DNA of 64,000 nt from Casuarius casuarius (lineage: Eukaryota; Chordata; Aves; Casuariiformes; Casuariidae): NCBI GenBank assembly GCA_003342895.1, contig PTFA01000160.1, forward strand, positions 494,269-558,268, given 5' to 3'. Below, one piece after another: positions 18,540-29,823 of this stretch (its first letter is position 1; every line of letters starts with the position of its first letter). Both the position numbers and the translations under genes were made by a program. A model generated the notes under the pieces. That model was not told the DNA's origin. It ran no database searches and saw only the letters and a program-made list of their open reading frames with translations.

Positions 18540-19666
18540 CCCGTTGCTGCGGCTCGTTTCGCAGGCTCGCTCCCAGCAAACGCCCCCGGCTTTCCCTGGA
18601 CCTCATCCCCAGGAAAAACAGCCGGCGAGGCGCCAGCACCGCTGTGGCCGGGCTGCTTTCTGCGGGGGGGGTCAACCGGGTCCATTCGCTGAGCTTTTAG
18701 CCATTTTGTCCCATCCAAAATCGGGCTTTGCTCATGGCCGGAACGCGTCGGGAAAGGCTGGGGCCGTGACGGCCGAACCCGGTGGCCCCATCACCCCACC
18801 GTGCAAACCGCCCCCACCCCGGGCCGGGTTTGGACCCTCCAAAACATCTGCCGTGCGGGCGGCCGGCGCGGTGCTGGGCCCCAGCCGGGGCGGCTCGCCA
18901 GCTGCACCGGGGCTTTCCGAGCCGAGGAAGCTCCCGCGCCCGGTCTCGGGACCCGGCCGCGCTCCGGCTCTCGGCCCTGCGGATGCCGCAAGCAGAAAGC
19001 CCCGCGGCCCGGTGGCCCCCTGCCCGGGGGGGGGGACCAGCCCCGGCGCCCGCGGCACCCACATGACTGCGCCGCTTCCTCCGGGCGCCGCGGGCCGCGG
19101 CGGGGAGGAGGAGCGAGGAGGCTGGTCCTGACAGCGGGGCCAGGGAAGTGCAGCGAAGGAGGAAGCGCGGCGGCGGGGAGCCCGGCGTGCCGAGCGGAGC
19201 AGGCCCGGCGGTGGGGCCGGGGGTGCCGGGTGCCCCGGTGCGGGGAAGCGCGGGGTCGGGGCGGCAGCGCGGCGGAGGAAGCCGCCGTGGGGCCGTTCAT
19301 CCTCCCGGCTCCGCCGCCCTGGCGGAGGGAAGGTGAGAGCATCCCCGGGACCCAGGGCAGGAGCTGGGTGGCCGCGGTGGGATGCTGCCCTGGGAATGGT
19401 CCGGTTCGCTGATCCGCACCTCTTCCCCACTCCGGACAGGCCGGCCGGAGCCAGGTGGATGGAGAGCATCTGCACCCGCAGCCGCTCCCGGCAAAGCCCG
19501 GTGCCCGGCACNGCCTGACCCGCTGCATCCCTTCCCGCCGCCTGCATCAGCGCCTGGCCAGGATGCGGCCGTGCCCGTGAGCAGCGGGCCCGCGGCCGCC
19601 CCTCGCTCCCCGGGGCACCGNCGCTGATGCTGGGCCGGGCCCCGGGGCCGCCCGCCGCGCCGGAGG
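18540..19666 (+). promoter_or_regulatory. CpG-island promoter and 5' UTR region of the SHIP2-like gene
   Basis: A continuous CpG-dense stretch leads to the start codon at 19667. No TATA box or upstream splice site was chosen. An upstream ATG at 19627 is out of frame with the main start. The transcription start cannot be placed more precisely. Confidence 0.55.
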
Positions 19667-22600
19667 ATGGCGGCAGCCGGCTGGTACCACCGCGACATCA
19701 GCCGGGTGGTGGCTGAGGACCTGCTGGCCAAAGCGGGCAAGGACGGCTGCTTCCTGGTGCGCGACAGCGAGTCGGTGTCGGGGGCGTACGCCCTGTGCCT
19801 GCTGTGAGTTACCCCCCCTCCTCGGCCCCCTCCGGGTCCCTCTCCCCCCTCACCCCATGCGGGGTCCATCCCTCGGACCCCGGCGCCGTCGCTCGGGGCG
19901 GCAGCGAGGCCCCTTCCCGGGCGGAGCGGGCGGCANGGGCCGGGCTGCCGGCAGCCACACGGGGAAGCTCCTGGCGATGCCCGGCTCCGGCCGCGGGAGA
20001 TGCCGTGTCTGGATGANGTCTGGGAGATGCCAGGCTGGGAGCCCCGGAGGGATGACCCCAAACTCGCTCAGGCCCAGGGGTTCGATGCTGGGGGGCGGAG
20101 GGGGCCGCCCAGCCTTGCCTCTCCGTCCCATCCCAAACCAGCGGCCTCCNGAGCGCGGGGCGCTGCAAGCAGCGGGGATGCACGGCCTCGGGCGCAGAGC
20201 ATCCGTCCTCTCCCCGCGTGGGGAGGCGCCGCCGGGGGGTCGCGGAGGGCGGAGGGGGGGCTGCCGGAGGCCGCGGCGCGGCGACACGTCCGCACCCGCG
20301 AGCGGGCGGTGCCTCTCGCCGGGCTGGACGGATGCCGCCCCGTTTCCTATGGTTTTCCTGGCCCGGCGCGTGGTGCAAATTGCAAACACATGGTGCCGAG
20401 GAGCGCGACGGGGGGGGTGGGGGGTGCAGGGGACTAACCCGGTGCCCCCCCGGCCTCGCTGGGCTCCAGCGCTTGCCCTGGTGCAGCGGCGACGGCTGGC
20501 AGGGAGCTGAGCCGCGGCCCCAGCCCGAGCCGCGGCCCCGCTGCCGGGAAGGCGGCGCGCGTCGCCCGGAGCAGGGAGCGCGCGGGGCGGGCGCCGCTGA
20601 GACCTTGCGTGCTCGTGGCAGGTTCCAGCGGCACGTGCACACCTACCGCATCCTCCCCGACGACGAGGGGCTGCTCTCCGTCCAGGTGGGTGGAGCGGGG
20701 CTGCCGCGCCGGGGGGCACCCGGGCCGGGGGGAGCGCGCACAGGCGGCATTTGCACTTCCAGGCACGCCGGAGCCGCAAGCGAGCGGTGCGGTTTTCTCT
20801 TTGCATAAGCCGGCTGCGGCGCGCGGCCCCACAGGATGTGAACTCTCTGCGCGGAGCCTTTTTTGCAGCGCGGCCTCGCAGAGTTTGCAGCTGCAGCCTG
20901 CGAACGCCGGCGCCCGGCGCAGCGCTGGGCAACGCCGCGGCAGCGTCCCGTCCTCTCCCTTCCGCAGACCATCCAGGGCATCCAGGCGAAGTGCTTCCGC
21001 ACCCTCACCGACCTGGTCGGCGCCTACCAGCAGCCCAACAACGGCCTGGTGACGCCGCTGCTCTACCCCGTGCACCGGGCGCGGGAGGCGGCCGACGAGG
21101 ACTCGGGTGCGCGGGGGCCGGGGGCGGCGGGGGCGGCCGGGGAGGAGGAGGAGGAGGAGGAGGAGGAGGAGGAGGAGCGGGTGAGCCGTGCCCCGTCCCC
21201 CTGAGCCGTGCCCGTCTGCCGCAGATGGGGACGAGGGCCGCGGCGGCGTCCCGGCCAACGCGGCCCCCCCCGGCGCCCGGACCGGCGGGGCTCCCACCGG
21301 CCGGACCCCCATCTCGCAGCAGCTGCACCTGCGGCTGCAGGAGCAGGTCCACAGCAGGTAACGCCGCCCGGCCCCGCCGCGGTTGCTGCTGGCGGAGACG
21401 CCGCGGGGGCACTTTGCACCCGGCCCCGGGGGCAGGAGAAGGCTCCCGCGCTCTCAGCCGCCTCTCGCCCTTGCAGCCCGGCCAGCGACTTCATGGGCTT
21501 CATGGCCGAGTACCTCACCCACCACCTGCAGCTGGACCTGGAGGCGCTGCGCAACGGGAACCTGCAGCTGCGGCACCTCAGCACCGCGCTCGTCACCGCG
21601 TGCCGGGGGCTGCACAGGCGAGTGGNCCCGCTCCCGGTCCCNNTCCCGGTCCCGGTCCCGGCGCGGCGGCAGCGGCTCCCGTGCAGGACCGCGGGCGGGA
21701 TGCACNGCCCCGCGACGCCGCTCTGCCTGCGGGCGCCCTGCTGCACGGCCGAGCGGGGCTGCCGCGGGCTCACGCTCCTCCTCGTCTCTCTGCAGCGAGA
21801 TCGACTTCACGCTGGCTGGTTTAGAGACGCTGGCCAAGGTGTTCGACCCCCCCGCCTCCCCCCGCAGCCCCGCCAGGGAGCAGGTGAGCCCCCCGGGCCG
21901 GAGCGCGGCCGGCCCNGGCCTGGCGCTGGCGGCCGCAGACGTCTCGTCGCGTGCGGGCGAGAGCAGCTGCTCGGTGGGGACGGCGAGGAGCCGCTCGGGG
22001 TGGTTTCGGTGCCCGTATGCACCCGGAAAGGTGCTGCATGCCCTGCGGGGACGGGGTCCCGGCGTGGTGCAGCCTCAGCNGTGGGACCGGCCGGGGAGCA
22101 ACCCACCAGCCGGATCCGACTGTGCCGCTCCNACAGCCTCCGCCGCCAGCGAGTGTCCGTCTCTCTCCCCAGGGTCTNCTGGCCAGCGATCCGGACCTGG
22201 AGCTGCTCCTCAGCAAGATATCCACTGTCAACCATCTTCTCTCTTCCCTGGAGAAAAAGGTGCCCGATGTGCCTGGCCTCATCGCCGAGACGGGGCAAGG
22301 CGCGCTGCAGAGCTGGGGGGCTGCGGATGGGGCACTGGGACAGAAATCAGGGTTCGGGATGCTAAGGCGGAGAGGACTGTCATTCCCAGACCCCATCAGA
22401 GGGGCTGCGGTCCCTCTCCCACCCCCGGGTGCATCACCGTCTCCCCGCTTCGCGCCCGTCTCTCTGCCCAGGTGCTGAGGTCGCTGCAGGAGACGGTGTC
22501 CAAGCACAACCTGGCGCTGCCCAGCGTGGCCGCGGCCCCCCAGCCGGCCACCAAGCCCCTGGCCGTGCAGAGCTTCGAGGTGAGGCCAGGCTGGGCAAAC

Positions 22601-25600
22601 TGTGGCCCCGGGGGCAGACGGAGCAGGGGGCAGATGGAGCAGGGGGGGGCGCTGACCCCCGCGAGCGTGTCCCCGGGATGCAGGTGAAGGTGGGCAAGTC
22701 GCAGCGAGCGACCCTCACGGTGGACGTGGAGTCGGGCACGGTGGCCGTCACCAAGAAGGGCAGCGGGACGCCGGAAGAGACCATCCCTCAGGACAAGAGT
22801 AAGGAGCCCCCNACCCCCTGCCGCTCCCCAGGGGACAGTGCGGGGCCAGGGGTTCCCTCTGCAAGGGACCTCCNTGGGACACCACCCCAGGGACAGGCCT
22901 GATGCTGAGGTGATGGGCTCCTTCCTCTCCGGAGACCATGGGGACAGCGGGGAGCGGGCTGTGTATGCCCCCAGCCCCACGCAGCCGAGGCCGGGGGGTG
23001 CCGGATGGGTGGGGGGGCACGACGTGGGGGCCCTGATGTTGCCCCACTCACGCCTGCGGGCATCCAGTCTTGCAGCTGATCAAATACCAGAGCGTGCAGA
23101 GCAAGGTGAGACTGGTGTACAACCGGGACCAGCACAAGAACCTGAGCAGAGACTTCGTCTTCCCGAGCGCGCGGGTAAGAGGACCACGCTGCGTCCCGAG
23201 GTTAATAGTGCTGCATGTCCCCGGGTCCCACGCCTGGGGGTCNATGTCCCCGCGGCCTGGCTGCAGCCCCGCAGACCTGGCCATCGGCGTCTCTGGTGGT
23301 GCCGCATTTCCCAGTGCCCTGGGTCCTGTGCCGGGGCTCTGGGGACACCCATGTCTTCCTGCAGAAGCGAGAAGCCTTCTGCCAGCTGCTCCAGCTCATG
23401 AAGATCCAGCACTCCAACCTGGACGAGCCCGACCTCATCTCGGTGTACGTCGGGACATGGAACATGGGTAAGGGGCTGGGAACGCTCACGTCACGCGGGG
23501 AGGCCGTGGTGGCNGGTTGCGTGTCCAGGGAGGGCTTGGGAAGGGGAGGCCTGCAGGAGCTGCCCTGGGATGTCTCGTGTTGGAGCTGCTCCTTGCAGAG
23601 ATGAGAAGCCTGGAGAAGGTCCCAGCCGGGCCTTTTTCGGGTTTGTCAGTCTTGTTGTGATCCACTTATTTTGTGGTTGTGTGGAGTAAATAGAGGAGCT
23701 GGGATACTCGGAGGGTTTTGGAGCGNAGCGGGAAATCTCAGCACAGGTCTGGGCTGTGCATGGGTGGACCGTGTGGTTGACGTGATACTTTCCATCCCCT
23801 GTGGGGCCTTGACACGTGCAGGGCCTGGGGGCCTAGAGAGGCTCAGGGAACCAGCCCTGGAGGCAGCCCCGCGCTCTCATCCCACCAGGGCTNGCCGGGA
23901 AATGCTGCTTGGTGACCGCTGTCCCCTCTGCCCCCAGGCAGCACCCCGCCGCCCCGGTCCCTCGCGTCCTGGCTGACATCGCGGGGCCTGGGGCGCACTC
24001 CGGACGAGACCACAGCCTGCATCCCGCACGACATCTACGTGGTCGGCACCCAGGAGAACTCCCTGGGCGATCGCGAGTGGGTGGAGTTCCTGCGAGCATC
24101 CCTGAAGACGCTGATGGCCATAGACTACCGAGTGGTAATGGCGTGGGCCACAGCTCGAAGGGGACACGTCTGGGGTCTTAGCTGCCCTCTCCAGCCTTGT
24201 CAGGGGCACGTCCACTTGCTAAAAAGGCTGAAGACTTCCACAAATAGGTTCAGGAAGCTGATTANCCAGCGGTAACTGAGCTGGGGCTCTCACACCCAAA
24301 CCCGATGTCCTCTTCATCTCTCTGCTTCTTCACCCTTTCGTGCTCGTTGGGGGCAGCTGGCAGGCATGGGCAGGAGCCGGGCACCCCAGTTGACCCCCGT
24401 CTCTGGCCGGCTCACCCCTGTCTCCCACAGGTCGCCCTGCAGTGCCTCTGGAGTATCAAGATAGTTGTGCTGGTGAAACCAGAGCACGAGCGGCGCATCA
24501 GCCACGTGAACACGTCCAGCGTGAAGACGGGCATTGCCAACACCCTCGGTGGGGGCCGGGAAGGGGCCGCGAGTCCTCTTGGTGGGACGAGGCAGGGTGG
24601 GCTGTTGTGGTCAGCGATGCCTCAAGCTGGGGTGGCAGCCCGGGGACATGGTGTGGGGACCGCCGCGTGCCACCTCTGCCGTGCCGTGAGGGAGCGTCGT
24701 CCCCCCGGCTGCTCAGTGCCCCGCGTGTCCCCGCAGGCAACAAGGGAGCTGTGGGCGTCTCCTTCCTTTTCAACGGGACATCCTTCGGCTTCGTGAACTG
24801 CCACCTGGCCTCGGGGAGCGAGAAGACCCACAGGTGATGGAGGGAGCGGGGCGGGGGGACAAACCCGCTGGCGTTGACTGTAGTAAGGCAAAATAGTCGA
24901 GGTGGGTCCTTGTTTGGACGGGTCACTTACAAAGGGATCACGGAGATTTTTTGATGAACCACAGAGGAAAGAGCAATAAAACACAAAACAAAAAAGCCAC
25001 CCAGTAACAAAGGACATCCTTCCTCGTAGGTCTCTGTTTCCGCTACGTTACGGCACGCTTATACACAGCTTCTCCGGCCGTGTTTCCCGCTCGCTCCTTG
25101 CAAGCGCAGCTGGAGGGGAGCTGGGGTTGCACCCAGGGCCCTTTGCAGGGAGAGACGTTTTGGTCCCTGAATGTCAGACACCGGGTTCAGGGCTGCTGGT
25201 CCCTGTCCCCATCCTGGGGGGCTGCCCCCACCATACGGGGCCCAGCGGCTGGGCGGGATGGGGCTGGCCCGGGGGCCGGGGCTGGTGGTGGGGCTGGCCC
25301 GGGGGCTGGGGCTGGTGGTGGGGCTGCCTCACCCGCTCTGCTCCCGTCCCCCCGTGCGGTGCAGGAGGAACCAGAACTACAGCGACATCCTGCGCTCGCT
25401 GGTGCTGGGTGACAAGCGGCTCAGCGCCTTCGACCTCACCCTGCGCTTCACCCACCTCTTCTGGTTCGGGGACCTCAACTACCGCCTCAACATGGATGTG
25501 CAGGTGGGAGCGCGTGCAGGATGGGCATGTGCGGGAGCACCGCAGGGACAGGGGCCATGCTGGAGCTGTCGCTGGGGCAGGGCAACACCAGCGAGGCACC

Positions 25601-28600
25601 GTCCCGGTCCCCAAGAAAGCAGGCATGCAGGGAAGCCCAGGGCGTGCACTCAGGGTCCCTGCGGTGGCTGGTACCAAGGAGGAACCAAAAAGGGCCCTGG
25701 ATGCCTGTCAGGATGCTGAAGCAGAGGGAGGGGTGAAGAAAAGCCTAGGTGCTCACGGTCTCTTTCCTCCCCCCCTGCCAAGGACATCCTAGCCCATGTA
25801 ACCAAGAGGGAGTTTGAAGCCCTCCTGGCTGTGGACCAGCTCAACCTGGAGCGGGAGAAGAACAAGGTCTTCCTACGATTCAGTGAGTGCTGGCACAAGG
25901 TGCCAAAAACGTGAGGGACCTCGATGTGCACCAAGGACAGCCCCCCCCCCCCCCCCGCCCTGGGCAGTGCATCTGGGCGGGGAGGGAGGCTGGCCTCCAC
26001 CCTGGCACTCGCATTCCAGTGGGACACAGCCGTGCTGCTCCCAGCATGGGAATGGGGAATGGGGCTGGGNGTGCTGCTCGGGAGAGCCCCGGCAGGACGG
26101 GAGCATGGTGGACGNTGTCCCCAGCCCGGTTCCAGCCGTGGGGACAGCCACGACACCTGCCCTGGCTCAGCTCCGCATCTGGGTTTCCAGGAGAGGGTGA
26201 CATCTCCTTCCCTCCCACCTACCGGTATGAACGAGGCTCCCGGGACAACTACATCTGGCAGAAGTTCAAGACCACGGGGGTGAGTTCCCGCACTCTCACG
26301 CCAAGGCCAGGGCTCCGGATGTCCAGGACTGTGCTGGGGAAANGGGGACAGCAGCTGGGGACAGTGCCAGGCAGGCTGCGTGGCAAGCGCAGATCCTGCT
26401 CCATGCTCAGCCCGCACGCCTCTGCCAGCCCTTCGCCTTTGCCANAGAGGGTTTGGGCAGGAGGGAAACATCTTTTAGGGGTCCTCTGTCCATTCCCTTG
26501 GTGGGGAACCAGAGGGAAAACTTCTGGGGTGGGAGAAGCTTTGGGTTGGTGGGAGAAAGCAGCCAGATTTGAGGACTGTGGGAACACAATTTTTCCCATT
26601 CGTAGATGAGGATCAATGTCCCCTCGTGGTGCGACCGCATCCTGTGGAAGTCGCACCCGGAGACCCACGTGGTCTGTAACTCGTATGGTGAGTGAGGTCC
26701 CCCAGGGCCCTGCCGGGGACTTGGGGGGAGCCGAGACGCAGCAGGGCTGCCGGCAGCGCTGGGGCTCGGTGGCCGTCACTTGTCTCCCCCTTCTTGCNTT
26801 TCAGGCTGCACCGATGACATTGTGACCAGTGACCACTCGCCGGTCTTTGCCACCTTCGAGGTGGGAGTGACATCGCAGTTTGTGCCCAAGAAGGGTAAGA
26901 GATGGTGAGGGTGAGGGTGAGGGTGATGGTGAGGGTGAGGCTGACGGTGATGGTGATGGTGAGGGTGAGGGTGACAGTGATGGTGATGGTGAGGATGATG
27001 GTGAGGGTGACGGTGAGGGTGAGGGTGACGGTGAAGGTGAGGGAGCACCCTCTCCGGGAAGGTGATTGCCTCTGGAGCAATTGGGCCCTGGGACAGCTCG
27101 CAGCCCTGCTTCTTCCTGGGTTTGTCACCTCCTACCACCCCAACGTGCGGGGCCCTGAGCGCGGTGCTCAGCCAGCACGCGCTGAGCTGCTGGTGCCCCC
27201 CTGCAGCGCGCGGCTCCAGCCCCGAGTCCCTGGCCTGCATCGAGTGGGAGAGCATCGAGGTGATCGTGAAAACCGCCAGCCGCAGCAAGTGCTACATCGA
27301 GTTTCACTCCTACTGCCTGGAGGGTGAGCTGGGGCCAGGGCCGGGACGGAGGCACCGGGCTCGCCTCCGGCTAAGGCTGGCGCGCGGTGGGGCAGGGCAG
27401 CGGCCGCCCCTCATGCTCTCCCGCCGGCAGAGCCCCAGCGGAGCGGGGAGAACACGTCCCAGAGCTGCGACATCCCCGGCTTCCTCAAGCTCAGCTGGTC
27501 GGCTAAGCACTTGCCCGTGGTGAGCACCGGGGAGAGGGGGGTCCGGGCCGCAGCGGCCGGGCAGGGGCGGGTGGACGAGGCACCAGCTGCCCCTTCGCGC
27601 CGGCTCTGCGCCGGCCCCCGAGCACCCCCATCGCCCCCCTTCCCTATCCCTCCCGCCTGGCTCGGCCCGGCGCGCTGCCAGCACCCGCTCTCCCCGCGCG
27701 CAGCTGCACCCCATCCTCTCGGACCTGGAGTACCTGGGGGACCAGCACCTGCTGCTCAGCATCAAGGGCGTGGAGAGCTGCGAGTCGTACGGTGCGTCCC
27801 GGGGAANTTGGGAGCAGGCACCCCGACATGCACCCTCCCCAGCGCAGCACCCGCTCCGGGTTGCTGCTGGAAGGGACCCGCGGCGGGAGACGGAGCCGCC
27901 CTGCTCCCGCTCCGCTAACGCCTCCGCGTGCTGCGGGTGCAGGCGAGTGCTGCATCGCCATGAGGTCCATGATCGGCAGCATGGCCCAGCAGTTCGAGAC
28001 CTTCCTCTTCCACCGCGGCGAGGAGACGGGCTCCATGCGCGGCTGGATGAAGGTCCGCGTCCCCAAGGACAGGCGCAGCACCCGCGAGAGGCTCTACGGT
28101 AAGGCCGCCGCGCTCTTCGGCTGCCCCGCTTCGCCTGGGGTGGGGCGAGGGTGGCTGAGCGCTGCCCATGCCCTCCCCATCCCCGGCAGCGAGCGGAGGC
28201 CGTGCATGGACTCTCTCGTCCTCTGTGCTGCTGTTGAAGGAGGCCAGGACTTGGATATCCGCACGCAGCTCTTTCTGCCCTGAATTTCTTGCAAGCCTTC
28301 ACCAGCCTTCTTGTTTGCAGAGTGGATCAGCTTCGAGGAGGAGGATGCCGAAGCGGCTGCCGACGAGCCGACGTGCTCCAAGCCGCCCGTGCACCGCCTC
28401 AGGTACCCGCGGCAGAGCTCGGCCCCGCCGCCGGCCCCGCGGCCTCGGCAGCGCTAAGGCCGCCTCGTCCCGCCGTGCGTTTCAGGAACCGGCCCCACAG
28501 CGTCCCGGACACGGCCAGCAGCTACACCAACCCGGCCTACTTCCTATTCGAGGGGTTGCCCACCACGTGGGCCCTGGCGTCCGGCGTCCCCGACGCCCTC

Positions 28601-29823
28601 CATCGTCCCCGCAGCGAGAGGCGGACGGAGATCCCGCGGCGCCGCAGCCCGGCCCCGCCGCCCGCCGAGCAAGAGCCGTGGGGCGGCCGGCCCCGAAGCG
28701 CGGCGGGGGGCCCCGGCCGCGGGCGCCAGCTCAGCCCCCTCCCCGCCGGCCGGCAGAAGCGGCCCAAATCGGCCGTCCTGGAGAGGGACCTGCTGGCGGC
28801 GGTGGCGGCGGCGGGCGACTGCTCCCTGACGGCGCTGCACATGGCGAGGTGCCTCAGCGAGCTGGACCGGGCACCCCCCGAGCAGGGTGGCACCGCGGCC
28901 GGTGTCCCCAAGGCGCAGCTGCGCCAGACCCGCAGCGCCCTGGAGCCGCCGCCGCCGCCGCGGGGATGCCCGGAGGCGCCGGGGCCCGCGCGGGATGCCC
29001 GGCGGCACGGCCGCGCCACGGAGGTACCACCTGGCTGCATGCAGCACCGCGGGGATCGGGCAGGGCAGGGGACTTCGCCTTGGGGACCTGCTTTTGGACA
29101 CGAGGCCACCGGCAAAGCCTGGCACAGTCTCCTGGCGTTGCTCTGCCGGGGCAGCGGGATAGCGAGGGAAGGCGGAATAGCAGCAATGCTGGGGTCCTGC
29201 TTCTTACGGATGGGGGAAGTGAGGGTGGCCGTGCCGCGGTCCTCCGTCGCGACACTGCTGGGGCAGGTCCTTGTTCTTCTCTCCCCAGCGGCCCGGTGAC
29301 AGAGGGGACCGCTCCCGCAGCATCGGCGCGTGGCTGAGTCACCTCGGCTTGGAGCAATACAAGGAGGGGCTGTACGAAAACGGCTGGGATGACCTCGAGT
29401 TCTTCAGGTATCCACCAAGTCCTGGAGCTCATAGAGGGGCACAGGACAGGCGCAATCGGTCCCCAAGTGCCAAAGCAGTAGTGGAGCAGGTCAGGCCAGC
29501 TCCTGTGTCCCCTAGGTCCCTGGTGAGCCCTGAGCCCGGAGGGAGGGAGGAAAGGTAGAGTGCAGAAGAGGGGACCATTAGCCGATCAAGCCCCCAATTC
29601 CTTCTGGATCCCCTTGGCCCGTGAGGACACTGTGTCCTTGCACCCTCTCGGTGGCTTCCCCACAGTTGCCCTCTCTCGCCCACCGTGCAGAGACATCACC
29701 GAGCAGGACCTGCTGGAAGCCGGGGTGCTGAGCCCTACCCACCGCAAGCTCATCCAAGCCAAGCTCCGTGAGGGCACCACTGAAAGCCTGCAGCAGAGAC
29801 CCTACCTGAAACCAAATGCCTAG
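19667..29823 (+). CDS. SHIP2/INPPL1-like phosphatidylinositol 5-phosphatase, complete, 1151 aa
   Basis: Predicted to remove the 5-phosphate of PtdIns(3,4,5)P3 at the membrane, damping PI3K signalling. Coding exons: 19667-19803, 20622-20685, 20968-21106, 21225-21357, 21477-21617, 21796-21883, 22173-22259, 22472-22579, 22684-22798, 23068-23174, 23365-23467, 23938-24134, 24431-24548, 24737-24833, 25365-25503, 25783-25882, 26191-26279, 26606-26687, 26805-26894, 27207-27323, 27431-27519, 27704-27791, 27943-28098, 28321-28402, 28486-29023, 29289-29407 and 29691-29823. All phases agree. Domains: SH2 about 6-105 (FLVRDS 29-34, R32 phosphotyrosine-binding); catalytic domain about 398-705 with GTWNMG 403-408, PSWCDRILW from 660 and SDHSPV 690-695; C2-like region about 715-850; NPAY 904-907; proline-rich stretch; C-terminal SAM about 1079-1140. 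The SAM domain separates it from SHIP1, which lacks one. Human SHIP2 is 1258 aa. ATG context is strong (aggATGG). The N at 22178 is silent (CTN, Leu). It is either INPPL1 itself or a separate paralogue; the neighbourhood favours a paralogue. Confidence 0.93.
21144..21178 (+). repeat. (GGA)n microsatellite in intron 3 of the SHIP2-like gene
   Basis: About 35 bp of gga/gag repeats directly before a second, stronger-looking donor (gcgg|gtgagc at 21180/21181). Using that donor would add a glutamate run but breaks the phase of the next exon, so I treat the repeat as intronic. Confidence 0.85.
21618..21623 (+). other. Non-canonical GC splice donor (SHIP2-like intron 5)
   Basis: The exon ends CACAG followed by gcgagt. 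This keeps phase with the next exon (AG + C, giving SEIDFTL), matching SHIP2. The nearest GT (gcga|gtgg) would break the frame. It fits the minor GC-AG intron class, whose donors otherwise match the consensus strongly (AG|GCGAGT). Confidence 0.75.
21633..21661 (+). repeat. CCCGGT hexamer microsatellite with unresolved bases
   Basis: A short run of 'cccggt' units in intron 5 of the SHIP2-like gene, interrupted by two Ns. The copy number is probably not reliable in this assembly. Confidence 0.6.
25259..25326 (+). repeat. Two-copy 33-bp tandem duplication in a SHIP2-like intron
   Basis: The block ggggctggcccgggggc-cggggctggtggt occurs twice in a row with one difference, directly upstream of the acceptor of the exon at 25365. 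It adds G-rich sequence close to the acceptor and has no coding role. Confidence 0.7.
25939..25956 (+). repeat. Poly-C run in a SHIP2-like intron
   Basis: About 17 consecutive C residues lie 57 bases after the donor of the exon ending at 25882. Length in such homopolymers is often uncertain. A similar C run closes the window at its right edge. Confidence 0.85.
26904..27048 (+). repeat. GGTGAG/GGTGAT hexamer array beside a splice donor (SHIP2-like gene)
   Basis: About 145 bp made of ggtgag, ggtgat and ggtgac hexamers, beginning about ten bases after the authentic donor at 26894/26895 (aagg|gtaaga). Many units are near-perfect 5' splice-site cores. The period of six keeps a Gly/Glu/Asp-rich frame open, but it has no protein-family support. 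Confidence 0.9.

Noticed and set aside
18351..19131. Long frames running through the 18-bp minisatellite
   Set aside because: A period divisible by three keeps frames open. There is no protein family, splice or start-site support.
19627..19629. Upstream ATG before the SHIP2-like start
   Set aside because: Out of frame with the SH2 domain; the ATG at 19667 has a strong context and leads directly into GWYHRDIS.
26880..27065. Acidic Gly/Glu/Asp-rich frame in the hexamer array
   Set aside because: Produced by the six-base period of an intronic repeat; it interrupts SHIP2-like exons that join cleanly without it.
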